Numbered from the stretch's first letter, positions 41,875 to 57,200 are shown. The stretch: 64,000 nt of DNA from Megascapheus bottae (GCA_024803745.1 JANJXV010000151.1:1054001-1118000); one strand, 5' to 3'. Numbers and translations: made by a program. The notes: a model not told the origin generated them from the sequence alone.

Positions 41875-44800
41875 ATTAACATTGTTTGACTTCACACACC
41901 TCTATTGTTTGACTTCACACACCTCCATTCTTTGACTTCACACACCTCCATTGCATGACTTCACACACCTCCATTCTATGACTTCACAAACCTCCATTCT
42001 ATGAGTTCGCACACCTCCATTTTGACTTCACACACCTCCATTATATGACTTCACACACCTTCATTCTACTTCAGAAACATCCGTTCTATGACTTCACACA
42101 CCTCCATTCTATGATTTCACAAACCTTCATTCTGTGACTTCACACACCTCCATTCAGAGTTCACACACCTCAATTCTGTGACTTCACACACCTCAATTCT
42201 GGCTTCACACACCTCCATTCTAGGACTTCACACACTTCCATTCTATGACTTCACACACCTCCATTCTGTGACTTCACACACCTCCATTCTTTGACTTCAC
42301 ACACCTCCATTCTGTGACTTCACACACCTCCATTCATTGACTTCACACACCTCCATTCTGTGACTTCAGACACCTCCATTCTATGACTTCACACACCTCC
42401 ATTCTATGAATTCACACATCTCCATTCTGTGACTTCACACAACTCCATTCTATGACCTCCCACACCTCCATTCTGGGACTTCACACACTTCCATTCTGAG
42501 GTCACACACCTCCGTTCTGTGACTTAACACACCTTCATTCCGTGACTTCACACACCTTCATTCTATGATTTCACACACGTACATTCTATGACTTCACACA
42601 CCTAAATTCTATGAATTCACACACCTATATTCTTTGACTTCGCACACCTCCATTCTTTGACTTCACACACCTCCATTTTGAGTTCACACACATACATTCT
42701 GTGACTTCACACACCTCCATTTGTGACGTTACACACCACCATTTTGACTTCACACACCTCCATTCTGTGACTTCACACACCTCCATTCTGTGACTTCACA
42801 CACCACCATTTTGACTTCACACACTTCCATTCTGTGACTTCACACACCTCCATTTTGTGACTTCGCACACCTTCATTGTTTGACTTCACACACCTCCATT
42901 CTTTGACTTCACACGCCTCCATTCCATGCCTTCACACACCTCTACTCTACCAGTTCACACACATCCATTCTATGAGTTCACACACCACCTTTTTGACTTC
43001 ACACACCTCCATTCTATGACTTCACACACCTACATTCTTACTTCAGGAACATCCATTGTATGAATTCACCCACCTCCATTCTATGACTTCACACACCTCC
43101 ATTCTATGACTTCACACAACTCCATTCTATGACTTCACACACCTCCATTCTATGATTCACACACCTCCATTCTGTGACTTCACACACCACCATTCTATGA
43201 GTTCACACACCTGCATTGTGACTTCACACACCTCCATTCTATGACTTCACACACCTCCATTCTGACTTCACACACCTCCATTCTGACTTCACAAACATCA
43301 ATTCTGTGACTTCACACACCTCCATTCTTTGACTTCACACACCTCCATTGTGAGTTCACACACGTCCATTCTGACTTCACAAACATCAATTCTGTGACTT
43401 CACACACATCCATTCCACGACTTCACAGACCTCCATTCTATGACTTCACAAACCTCCATTCTGATTTCACACACCTCCATTCTGACTTCACACACCTCCA
43501 TTCTTTGACTTCACACACCTCCATTCTGTGACTTCCGTCACCTCCATTCTATAACTTCAAACACCTCCATTCTATGAATTCACACATCTCCATTCTGGGA
43601 CTTCACACACCTCCATTCTGAGGTCACACACCTCCGTTCTGTGACTTAACACACCTTCATTCCGTGACTTCACACACCTTCATTCTATGATTTCACACAC
43701 CTCCATTCTATGACTTCAAACACCTCCATTCTATGACTTCACACACCTATATTCTTTGACTTCGCAGACCTTCATTCTTTGACTTCACACACCTCCATTT
43801 TGAGTTCACACACATACATTCTGTGACTTCACACACCTCCATTTGTGACGTTACACACCATCATTTCACTTCACACACCTCCATTCTGTGACTTCACACA
43901 CCTGCATTCTGTGACTTCACACACCTCCATTTTGACTTCACACACTTCCATTCTGTGACTTCACACACCTCCATTCTGTGACTTCGCACCCCTCCATTGT
44001 TTGCCTTCACACACCTCCATTCTTTGACTTCACACACCTCCATTCCATGACTTCACACACCTCTACTCTATCAGTTCACACACATCCATTCTATGAGTTC
44101 ACACACCACCTTTGTGACTTCACACACCTCCATTCTATGACTTCACACACCTACATTCTTACTTCGGGAACATCCATTGTATGAATTCACCCACCTCCAT
44201 TCTATGACTTCACAAACCTCCATTCTATGACTTCAAACTCCCCCATTCTGACTTCACACACCTCCATTCTATGACTTCACACACCTCAATTCTATGACTT
44301 CACACACCTCCATTCTGTGATTTCACACACCTCCATTCTATGAGTTCACACACCTGCATTGTGACTTCACACACCTCCATTGTATGACTTCACACACCTC
44401 CATTCTGACTTCACACACCTCCATTCTGACTTCACAAACATCAATTCTGTGACTTCACACACCTCCATTCTTTGACTTCACACACCTCCATTGTGAGTTC
44501 ACACGCCTCCATTCTGACTTCACAAACATCAATTCTGTGACTTCACACACATCCATTCTACGACTGCACACACCTCCATTCTATGACTTCACAAACCTCC
44601 ATTCTGACTTCAAACACCTCCATTCTGACTTCACAAACATCAATTCTGTGACTTCACACACCTCCATTTATGACTTCACACACCTCCATTCTATGACTTC
44701 ACACACCTCCATTCTATGACTTCACACACTTCCATTCTGTGACTTCACACACCTCCATTCCATGACTTCACACAAATCCATTCCATGACTTCACACACCT

Positions 44801-45724
44801 CTATTCGATGACTTCACACACCTCCATTCTATGATTTCACACACCTCCCTTGGGACTTCACACACCTCCATTCTATGACTTCACACAACTCCATTCTGAC
44901 CTCACACATCTCTATTCTGTGACTTCACACACCTCCATTCCATGACTTCACACACCTCCATTCTGTGATTTCACACACCTCCATTCTGTGACTACACACA
45001 CCTTTATTGTTTGACTTCACACAATGCATTCTTTGACTTCACACACCTTTATTCCATGACTTCACACACCTCCATTCTATGAGTTCTCAGACCTCAATTC
45101 TATGAGTTCACACACCTCCATTTTGACTTCATACACCTCCATTTTATGACTTCACACACATTCATTCTTATTCAGAAACATCCATTCTATGCCTTCACAC
45201 ACCTCCATTCTATGACTTCACACACCTCCATTCTGTGACTGCACACACCTCCATTCCATGACTTCACACACCTCCATTCTTTGACTTCACACAACTCCAT
45301 TCTATGAGTTCACACACCTCCATTGGTGACTCTACACACCACATTTTTGACTTCACACACCTCCATTCTGTGATTTCACACACCTCAATTCTGTGACTTC
45401 ACTCACCTCTATTGTTTGACTTCACACACCTCCATTCTTTGACTTCACACACCTCCATTGCATGACTTCACACACCTCCATTCTATGACTTCACAAACCT
45501 CCATTCTATGAGTTCACACACCTCCATTTTGACTTCACACACCTCCATTCTGTGACTTCACACACCTCCATTCTTTGACTTCACACACCTCCATTCTATG
45601 ACTTCACACACCTACATTCTGTGACTTCACACACCTCCATTCTGCTACTTCACACACCTCCATTTTGACTTCACACACTTCCATTCTTTGAATTCGCACA
45701 CCTCCATTCTGTGACTTCACACAC
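41875..45724. repeat. Zone III HOR unit beta-2 (3,850 bp)
   Basis: This unit lies 7,677 bp downstream of beta-1 and shares its private variants (TCTACCAGTTC near 42950, CACCACCATTTTGAC near 42803, CACAGACC near 43425). The first segment has identical landmark spacing: ATTAACATTG to GAGGTC 623 bp, GAGGTC to GAGGTC 1,122 bp (42498 to 43620). The second segment is 115 bp (five 23-bp monomers) longer than in beta-1. Confidence 0.88.
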
Positions 45725-48475
45725 ATTAACATTGTTTGACTTCACACACCTCTATTGTTTGACTTCACACACCTCCATTCTTTGACTTCACACACCTCCA
45801 TTGCATGACTTCACACACCTCCATTCTATGACTTCACAAACCTCCATTCTATGAGTTCGCACACCTCGATTTTGACTTCACACACCTCCATTATATGACT
45901 TCACACACCTTCATTCTACTTCAGAAACATCCGTTCTATGACTTCACACACCTCCATTCTATGATTTCACAAACCTTCATTCTGTGACTTCACACACCTC
46001 CATTCAGAGTTTACACACCTCAATTCTGTGACTTCACACACCTCAATTCTGGCTTCACACACCTCCATTCTAGGACTTCACACACTTCCATTCTATGACT
46101 TCACACACCTCCATTCTGTGACTTCACACACCTCCATTCTTTGACTTCACACACCTCCATTCTGTGACTTCACACACCTCCATTCATTGACTTCACACAC
46201 CTCCATTCTGTGACTTCAGACACCTCCATTCTATGACTTCACACACCTCCATTCTATGAATTCACACATCTCCATTCTGTGACTTCACACAACTCCATTC
46301 TATGACTTCCCACACCTCCATTCTGGGACTTCACACACTTCCATTCTGAGGTCACACACCTCCGTTCTGTGACTTAACACACCTTCATTCCGTGACTTCA
46401 CCCACCTTCATTCTATGATTTCACACACGTACATTCTATGACTTCACACACCTAAATTCTATGAATTCACACACCTATATTCTTTGACTTCGCACACCTC
46501 CATTCTTTGACTTCACACACCTCCATTTTGAGTTCACACACATACATTCTGTGACTTCACACACCTCCATTTGTGACGTTACACACCACCATTTTGACTT
46601 CACACACCTCCATTCTGTGACTTCACACACCTCCATTCTGTGACTTCACACACCTCCATTTTGACTTCACACACTTCCATTCTGTGACTTCACACACCTC
46701 CATTTTGTGACTTCGCACACCTTCATTGTTTGACTTCACACACCTCCATTCTTTGACTTCACACACCTCCATTCCATGACTTCACACACCTCTACTCTAT
46801 CAGTTCACACACATCCATTCTATGAGTTCACACACCACCTTTGTGACTTCACACACCTCCATTCTATGACTTCACACACCTACATTCTTACTTCGGGAAC
46901 ATCCATTGTATGAATTCACCCACCTCCTTTCTATGACTTCACAAACCTCCATTCTATGACTTCAAACTCCCCCATTCTGACTTCACACACCTCCATTCTA
47001 TGACTTCACACACCTCCATTCTATGACTTCACACACCTCAATTCTATGACTTCACACACCTCCATTCTGTGATTTCACACACCTCCATTCTATGAGTTCA
47101 CACACCTGCATTGTGACTTCACACACCTCCATTATATGACTTCACACACCTCCATTCTGACTTCACACACCTCCATTCTGACTTCACAAACATCAATTCT
47201 GTGACTTCACACACCTCCATTCTTTGATTTCACACACCTCCATTGTGAGTTCACACGCCTCCATTCTGACTTCACAAACATCAATTCTGTGACTTCACAC
47301 ACATCCATTCTACGACTGCACACTCCTCCATTCTATGACTTCACAAACCTCCATTCTGACTTCACACACCTCCATTCTGACTTCACAAACATCAATTCTG
47401 TGACTTCACACACCTCCATTTATGACTTCACACACCTCCATTCTATGACTTCACACACCTCCATTCTATGACTTCACACACTTCCATTCTGTGACTTCAC
47501 ACACCTCCATTCCATGACTTCACACAAATCCATTCCATGACTTCACACACCTCTATTCGATGACTTCACACACCTCCATTCTATGATTTCACACACCTCC
47601 CTTGGGACTTCACACACCTCCATTCTATGACTTCACACAACTCCATTCTGACCTCACACATCTCTATTCTGTGACTTCACACACCTCCATTCCATGACTT
47701 CACACACCTCCATTCTGTGATTTCACACACCTCCATTCTGTGACTACACACACCTTAATTGTTTGACTTCACACAATGCATTCTTTGACTTCACACACTT
47801 TATTCCATGACTTCACACACCTCCATTCTATGAGTTCTCAGACCTCAATTCTATGAGTTCACACACCTCCATTTTGACTTCATACACCTCCATTTTATGA
47901 CTTCACACACATTCATTCTTATTCAGAAACATCCATTCTATGCCTTCACACACCTCCATTCTATGACTTCACACACCTCCATTCTGTGACTGCACACACC
48001 TCCATTCGATGACTTCACACACCTCCATTCTTTGACTTCACACAACTCCATTCTATGAGTTCACACACCTCCATTTGTGACTCTACACACCACATTTTTG
48101 ACTTCACACACCTCCATTCTGTGATTTCACACACCTCAATTCTGTGACTTCACTCACCTCTATTGTTTGACTTCACACACCTCCATTCTTTGACTTCACA
48201 CACCTCCATTGCATGACTTCACACACCTCCATTCTATGACTTCACAAACCTCCATTCTATGAGTTCACACACCTCCATTTTGACTTCACACACCTCCATT
48301 CTGTGACTTCACACACCTCCATTCTGTGACTTCACACACCTCCATTCTATGACTTCACACACCTACATTCTGTGACTTCACACACCTCCATTCTGCTACT
48401 TCACACACCTCCATTTTGACTTCACACACTTCCATTCTTTGAATTCGCACACCTCCATTCTGTGACTTCACACAC
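45725..48475. repeat. Zone III HOR unit beta-3, fused and shortened (2,751 bp)
   Basis: The unit starts as beta (623 bp to GAGGTC at 46348) and follows the A segment to CACACCTTCATTGTTTGAC near 46728. It then reads CCATGACTTCAC and TCTACTCTATCAG, and continues with ACTTCGGGAAC near 46891, all G-segment features. The A-segment end, the CCTGCATTG cassette and the second GAGGTC are therefore missing. The loss is 1,099 bp relative to 3,850, about the spacing between the two segments minus one monomer. This is the product expected from misaligned exchange between A and G segments. Confidence 0.87.
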
Positions 48476-50400
48476 ATTAACATTGTTTGACTTCACACAC
48501 CTCTATTGTTTGACTTCACACACCTCCATTCTTTGACTTCACACACCTCCATTGCATGACTTCACACACCTCCATTCTATGACTTCACAAACCTCCATTC
48601 TATGAGTTCGCACACCTCCATTTTGACTTCACACACCTCCATTATATGACTTCACACACCTTCATTCTACTTCAGAAACATCCGTTCTATGACTTCACAC
48701 ACCTCCATTCTATGATTTCACAAACCTTCATTCTGTGACTTCACACACCTCCATTCAGAGTTCACACACCTCAATTCTGTGACTTCACACACCTCAATTC
48801 TGGCTTCACACACCTCCATTCTAGGACTTCACACACTTCCATTCTATGACTTCACACACCTCCATTCTGTGACTTCACACACCTCCATTCTTTGACTTCA
48901 CACACCTCCATTCTGTGACTTCACACACCTCCATTCATTGACTTCACACACCTCCATTCTGTGACTTCAGACACCTCCATTCTATGACTTCACACACCTC
49001 CATTCTATGAATTCACACATCTCCATTCTGTGACTTCACACAACTCCATTCTATGACTTCCCACACCTCCATTCTGGGACTTCACACACTTCCATTCTGA
49101 GGTCACACACCTCCGTTCTGTGACTTAACACACCTTCATTCCGTGACTTCACACACCTTCATTCTATGATTTCACACACGTACATTCTATGACTTCACAC
49201 ACCTAAATTCTATGAATTCACACACCTATATTCTTTGACTTCGCACACCTCCATTCTTTGACTTCACACACCTCCATTTTGAGTTCACACACATACATTC
49301 TGTGACTTCACACACCTCCATTTGTGACGTTACACACCACCATTTTGACTTCACACACCTCCATTCTGTGACTTCACACACCTCCATTCTGTGACTTGAC
49401 ACACCTCCATTTTGACTTCACACACTTCCATTCTGTGACTTCACACACCTCCATTTTGTGACTTCGCACACCTTCATTGTTTGACTTCACACACCTCCAT
49501 TCTTTGACTTCACACGCCTCCATTCCATGCCTTCACACACCTCTACTCTACCAGTTCACACACATCCATTCTATGAGTTCACACACCACCTTTTTGACTT
49601 CACACACCTCCATTCTATGACTTCACACACCTACATTCTTACTTCAGGAACATCCATTGTATGAATTCACCCACCTCCATTCTATGACTTCACACACCTC
49701 CATTCTATGACTTCACACAACTCCATTCTATGACTTCACACACCTCCATTCTATGATTCACACACCTCCATTCTGTGACTTCACACACCACCATTCTATG
49801 AGTTCACACACCTGCATTGTGACTTCACACACCTCCATTCTATGACTTCACACACCTCCATTCTGACTTCACACACCTCCATTCTGACTTCACAAACATC
49901 AATTCTGTGACTTCACACACCTCCATTCTTTGACTTCACACACCTCCATTGTGAGTTCACACACGTCCATTCTGACTTCACAAACATCAATTCTGTGACT
50001 TCACACACATCCATTCCACGACTTCACACACCTCCATTCTATGACTTCACAAATCTCCATTCTGACTTCACACACCTCCATTCTGACTTCACAAACATCA
50101 ATTCTGTGACTTCACACACCTCCATTCTATGACTTCACACACCTCCATTCTATGACTTCACACACCTCCATTCTATGACTTCACACACTTCCATTCTTTG
50201 ACTTCACACACCTCCATTCTTTGACTTCACACATCTCCATTGTGAGTTCACACACCTTCATTCTGTGACTTCACACACCTCCATTCTGACTTCACACAGC
50301 TCCATTCTATGACTTCACACACCTCCATTCTCTGCCTTCACACATCTCCATTCTAGGACTTAACACACCTTCATTCTTACTTCACAAACATCCATTCTAT
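48476..50400. repeat. Zone III last unit (beta-4, partial) running into zone IV
   Basis: The beta spacing of 623 bp to GAGGTC (49099) is kept, followed by the A segment with ACTTCAGGAAC near 49643 and the cassette near 49812. Instead of reaching a G segment, the sequence continues through CTCTGCCTTC and CTAGGACTTAAC monomers (near 50332-50360). It then passes, near 50,400-50,510, into the TATATTATGACCTC series that marks zone IV. The zone border is a gradual change in monomer series rather than a visible break. Confidence 0.8.
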
Positions 50401-51534
50401 GACTTCACACACCTCCATTCTATGACTTCACACACCTCCATTCTATGACTTCACACACCTCCATTCTGTGACTTCACACATCTCAATTCTGTGACTTCGC
50501 ACACCTATATTATGACCTCACACACCTCCATTCTATGACTTTACACACCTCCATTCCATGACCTCACACACCTCCATTCTCTGACTTCACACACCTCCAT
50601 TCTGAGTTCACACACCTCCATTCTGTAACTTCACACACCTCCAATCTGACTTCACACAGCTCCAGTCTATGACTTCACACACCTCCATTCTGTGACTTCA
50701 CACACCTCCACTCTATGACTTCACACACCTCCACTGTGACTTCACACTCCTCCATTCTATGAGTTCACACACCTCCATTCTGACTTCACACACCTCCATT
50801 CTATGACTTCACACACCTCCATTCTGACTTCACATACCTCCATTCTGACTTAACACACCTCCATTCTATGACTATACACAACTCCATTCTGATTTCACAC
50901 ACCTCCATTCTGTGACTTCACACAATTCCATTCCATGACTTCCCACACCTCCATTCGATGACTTCACACATCTTTATTCTTTGACTTCACACCCCTCCAT
51001 TCTATGAGTTAAAACACCTCCATTTGTGACTCTACACACCAACTTTTTTACTTCACAAACCTCCATTCTGTGATTTCACACACCTCCATTCTGTGACTTC
51101 ACACACCTTTATTGTTTGACTTCACACACCTCCATTCTTTGACTTCACACACCTCCATTCCATGACTTCACACACCTCCATTCTATGAGTTCACACACCT
51201 CCATTCTATGAGTTCACACACCTCCATTTTGACTTCACACACCTTCATTCTTACTTCAGAAACATCCATTCTATGACTTCACGCACCTCCAATCTATGAC
51301 TTCACGAATCTCCGTTCTGTGATTTAACACACCTCCATTCTGAGTTCACACACCTCCATTCTCTGAGTTCACACACCTCCATTCTGTGACTTAACACACC
51401 TCCATTCTATGACTTCACAGACCTCCATTCTGTGACTTCACACACCTTTATTGTTTGACTTCACACACCTCCATTCTGTGACTTCACACACCTCCATTGT
51501 GAGTTCACACACCTTCATTCTGTGACTTCACACA
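50401..51534. repeat. Zone IV unit D1, partial and internally fused
   Basis: The unit begins with TATATTATGACCTC near 50506 and runs to the CCCCCC landmark at 51535, a distance of about 1,030 bp against about 2,080 bp in D4. It first follows the P half of the zone IV unit (GAGTTCAC near 50,761). By CTGACTTCACATACC and CTGACTTAACAC near 50,821-50,850 it follows the Q half, skipping about 1,050 bp. That equals the spacing of the two similar monomer series in D4 (near 59,716 and 60,766). Confidence 0.77.
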
Positions 51535-51540
51535 CCCCCC
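51535..51540. repeat. C6-run landmark of zone IV
   Basis: A monomer reading CACACCCCCCTCTGTGAC has lost the usual TCCATT part and carries six consecutive C. It occurs once per zone IV unit at 51535, 54293, 57658 and 61477 and nowhere else that I saw. It fixes the zone IV period at 3,819 bp with two shortened units. Confidence 0.85.
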
Positions 51541-54292
51541 TCTGTGACTTCACACACCTCCATTCTGTGACTTCACACACCTACATTCTATGACTTCATA
51601 CACCTCCATTCCATGACTTCACACATCTCCATTTTATGAGTACACACACCTCCATTTTGACTTCACACACCTACATTCTATTACTTGACACACCTTCATT
51701 CTACTTCAGAAACATCCATTCTATGACTTCACAAACCTCCATTCTATGACTTCACACTCCTCCATTCTATGACTTCACACAACTCCATTCTATGACTTCA
51801 CACACCTCCATTCTATGACTTCACACACCTCCATTCTATGACTTCACACACCTCCATTCTGTGACTTCACAAACCACCATTCTATGAGTTCACACACCTG
51901 CATTGTGACTTCACACACCTCCATTCTATGACTTCACACACCTCCATTCTGACTTCACACACCTCCATTCTGACTTCACAAACATCAATTCTGTGACTTC
52001 ACAGACCTCCATTCTTTGACTTCACACACCTCCATTGTGAGTTCACACACGTCCATTCTGACTTCACAAACATCAATTCTGTGACTTCACACACATCCAT
52101 TCCACGACTTCACACACCTCCATTCTATGACTTCACAAACCTCCATTCTGACTTCACACATCTCCATTCTGACTTCACAAACATCAATTCTGTGACTTCA
52201 CACACCTCCATTCTATGACTTCACACACCTCCATTCTATGACTTCACACACCTCCATTCTATGACTTCACACACTTCCATTCTATGACTTCACACACCTC
52301 CATTCTCTGCCTTCACACATCTCCATTCTAGGACTTAACACACCTTCATTCTTACTTCACAAACATCCAATCTATGACTTCACACACCTCCATTCTATGA
52401 CTTCACACACCTCCATTCTATGACTTCACACACCTCCATTCTGTGACTTGACACATTTCAATTCTGTGACTTCACACACATATATTATGACCTCACACAC
52501 CTCCATTCTATGACTTTACACACCTCCATTCCATGACCTCACACACCTCCATTCTGACTTCACACACCTCCATTCTATGACTTCACACACCTCCATTCTG
52601 ACATCACATACCTCCATTCTGACTTTACACACCTCCATTCTATGACTATACACAACTCCATTCTGACTTCACACACCTCCATTCTGTGACTTCACACAAT
52701 TCCATTCCATGACTTCCCACACCTCCATTCGATGACTTCAGACACCTTTATTCTTTGACTTCACACACCTCCATTCTATGAGTTAAAACACCTCCATTTG
52801 TGATTCTACACACCAACTTTTTTACTTCACAAACCTCCATTCTGGATTTCACACACCTCCATTCTGTGACTTCACACACCTTTATTGTTTGACTTCACAC
52901 ACCTACATTCTTTGACTTCACACACGTCCATTCCATGACTTCACACACCTCCATTCTATGACTTCACACACCTCCATTCTGTGACTTCACAAACCACCAT
53001 TCTATGAGTTCACACACCTGCATTGTGACTTCACACACCTCCATTCTATGACTTCACACACCTCCATTCTGACTTCACACACCTCCATTCTGACTTCACA
53101 AACATCAATTCTGTGACTTCACAGACCTCCATTCTTTGACTTCACACACCTCCATTGTGAGTTCACACACGTCCATTCTGACTTCACAAACATCAATTCT
53201 GTGACTTCACACACATCCATTCCACGACTTCACACACCTCCATTCTATGACTTCACAAACCTCCATTCTGACTTCACACATCTCCATTCTGACTTCACAA
53301 ACATCAATTCTGTGACTTCGCACACCTCCATTCTATGACTTCACACACCTCCATTCTATGACTTCACACACCTCCATTCTATGACTTCACACACTTCCAT
53401 TCTTTGACTTCACACACCTCCATTCTTTGACTTCACACATCTCCATTGTGAGTTCACACACCTTCATTCTATGACTTCACACACCTCCATTCTTACTTCA
53501 CAAACATCCAATCTATGACTTCACACACCTCCATTCTATGACTTCACACACCTCCATTCTATGACTTCACACACCTCCATTCTGACTTCACATACCTCCG
53601 TTCTGACTTAACACACCTCCATTCTATGACTATACACAACTCCATTCTGATTTCACACACCTCCATTCTGTGACTTCACACAATTCCATTCCATGACTTC
53701 CCACACCTCCATTCGATGACTTCACACATCTTTATTCTTTGACTTCACACCCCTCCATTCTATGAGTTAAAACACCTCCATTTGTGACTCTACACACCAA
53801 CTTTTTTACTTCACAAACCTCCATTCTGTGATTTCACACACCTCCATTCTGTGACTTCACACACCTTTATTGTTTGACTTCACACACCTCCATTCTTTGA
53901 CTTCACACACCTCCATTCCATGACTTCACACACCTCCATTCTATGAGTTCACACACCTCCATTCTATGAGTTCACACACCTCCATTTTGACTTCACACAC
54001 CTTCATTCTTACTTCAGAAACATCCATTCTATGACTTCACGCACCTCCAATCTATGACTTCACGAATCTCCGTTCTGTGATTTAACACACCTCCATTCTG
54101 AGTTCACACACCTCCATTCTCTGAGTTCACACACCTCCATTCTGTGACTTAACACACCTCCATTCTATGACTTCACAGACCTCCATTCTGTGACTTCACA
54201 CACCTTTATTGTTTGACTTCACACACCTCCATTCTGTGACTTCACACACCTCCATTGTGAGTTCACACACCTTCATTCTGTGACTTCACACA
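51535..54292. repeat. Zone IV unit D2 (2,758 bp, deleted)
   Basis: The unit is phased on the unusual C6 run in CACACCCCCCTCTG. Relative to the full 3,819-bp unit it lacks 792 bp between the C6 run and the first CCTGCATTG (363 bp against 1,155), 201 bp between the two CCTGCATTG sites (1,120 against 1,321), and a net 68 bp after the second. These sum to 1,061 bp, exactly the shortfall. The 792-bp loss removes the GAGGTC and ACTTCAGGAAC modules, with its junction near 51,715-51,740. Confidence 0.88.
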
Positions 54293-57200
54293 CCCCCCTC
54301 TGTGACTTCACACACCTCCATTCTGGGACTTCACACACCTCCATTCTGAGGTCAAACACCTCCGTTCTGTGACTTAACATACCTTCATTCCGTGACTTCA
54401 CACACCTTCATTCTATGATTTCACACACGTACATTCTATGACTTCACACACCTCCATTCTTTGACTTCACACACCTCCATTTTGAGTTCACACACATACA
54501 TTCTGTGACTTCACACACCTCCATTTGTGACGTTACACACCACCATTTTGACTTCACACACCTCCATTTTGCGACTTCACACACCTCCATTGTGTGACTT
54601 CACACACCTCCATTTTGACTTCACACACTTCCATTCTGTGAATTCACACACCTCCATTCTGTGACTTCGCACACCTCCATTGTTTGACTTCACACACCTC
54701 CATTCTTTGACTTCACACGCCTCCATTCCATGACTTCACACACCTCTACTCAATCAGTTCACACACATCCATTCTATGAGTTCACACACCACCTTTTTGA
54801 CTTCACACACCTCCATTCTATGACTTCACACACCTACATTCTTACTTCAGGAACATCCATTGTATGAATTCACCCACCTCCATTCCATGACTTCACAAAC
54901 CTCCATTCTATGACTTCACACTCCTCCATTCTATGACTTCACACAACTCCATTCTATGACTTCACACACCTCCATTCTATGACTTCACACACCTCCATTC
55001 TATGACTTCACACACCTCCATTCTGTGACTTCACAAACCACCATTCTATGAGTTCACACACCTGCATTGTGACTTCACACACCTCCATTCTATGACTTCA
55101 CACACCTCCATTCTGACTTCACACACCTCCATTCTGACTTCACAAACATCAATTCTGTGACTTCACAGACCTCCATTCTTTGACTTCACACACCTCCATT
55201 GTGAGTTCACACACGTCCATTCTGACTTCACAAACATCAATTCTGTGACTTCACACACATCCATTCCACGACTTCACACACCTCCATTCTATGACTTCAC
55301 AAACCTCCATTCTGACTTCACACATCTCCATTCTGACTTCACAAACATCAATTCTGTGACTTCACACACCTCCATTCTATGACTTCACACACCTCCATTC
55401 TATGACTTCACACACCTCCATTCTATGACTTCACACACTTCCATTCTATGACTTCACACACCTCCATTCTCTGCCTTCACACATCTCCATTCTAGGACTT
55501 AACACACCTTCATTCTTACTTCACAAACATCCAATCTATGACTTCACACACCTCCATTCTATGACTTCACACACCTCCATTCTATGACTTCACACACCTC
55601 CATTCTGTGACTTGACACATTTCAATTCTGTGACTTCACACACATATATTATGACCTCACACACCTCCATTCTATGACTTTACACACCTCCATTCCATGA
55701 CCTCACACACCTCCATTCTCTGACTTCACACACCTCCATTCTGAGTTCACACACCTCCATTCTGTGACTTCACACACCTCCAATCTGACTTCACACAGCT
55801 CCATTCTATGACTTCACACACCTCCATTCTGTGACTTCACACACCTCCATTCTATGACTTCACACACCTCCATTGTGACTTCACACTCCTCCATTCTATT
55901 AGTTCACACACCTCCATTCTGACTTCACACACCTCCATTCTATGACTTCACACACCTCCATTCTGACATCACATACCTCCATTCTGACTTTACACACCTC
56001 CATTCTATGACTATACACAACTCCATTCTGACTTCACACACCTCCATTCTGTGACTTCACACAATTCCATTCCATGACTTCCCACACCTCCATTCGATGA
56101 CTTCAGACACCTTTATTCTTTGACTTCACACACCTCCATTCTATGAGTTAAAACACCTCCATTTGTGATTCTACACACTAACTTTTTTACTTCACAAACC
56201 TCCATTCTGGATTTCACACACCTCCATTCTGTGACTTCACACACCTTTATTGTTTGACTTCACACACCTACATTCTTTGACTTCACACACGTCCATTCCA
56301 TGACTTCACACACCTCCATTCTATGACTTCACACACCTCCATTCTGTGACTTCACAAACCACCATTCTATGAGTTCACACACCTGCATTGTGACTTCACA
56401 CACCTCCATTCTATGACTTCACACACCTCCATTCTGACTTCACACACCTCCATTCTGACTTCACAAACATCAATTCTGTGACTTCACAGACCTCCATTCT
56501 TTGACTTCACACACCTCCATTGTGAGTTCACACACGTCCATTCTGACTTCACAAACATCAATTCTGTGACTTCACACACATCCATTCCACGACTTCACAC
56601 ACCTCCATTCTATGACTTCACAAACCTCCATTCTGACTTCACACATCTCCATTCTGACTTCACAAACATCAATTCTGTGACTTCGCACACCTCCATTCTA
56701 TGACTTCACACACCTCCATTCTATGACTTCACACACCTCCATTCTATGACTTCACACACTTCCATTCTTTGACTTCACACACCTCCATTCTTTGACTTCA
56801 CACATCTCCATTGTGAGTTCACACACCTTCATTCTATGACTTCACACACCTCCATTCTTACTTCACAAACATCCAATCTATGACTTCACACACCTCCATT
56901 CTATGACTTCACACACCTCCATTCTATGACTTCACACACCTCCATTCTGACTTCACATACCTCCGTTCTGACTTAACACACCTCCATTCTATGACTATAC
57001 ACAACTCCATTCTGATTTCACACACCTCCATTCTGTGACTTCACACAATTCCATTCCATGACTTCCCACACCTCCATTCGATGACTTCACACATCTTTAT
57101 TCTTTGACTTCACACCCCTCCATTCTATGAGTTAAAACACCTCCATTTGTGACTCTACACACCAACTTTTTTACTTCACAAACCTCCATTCTGTGATTTC

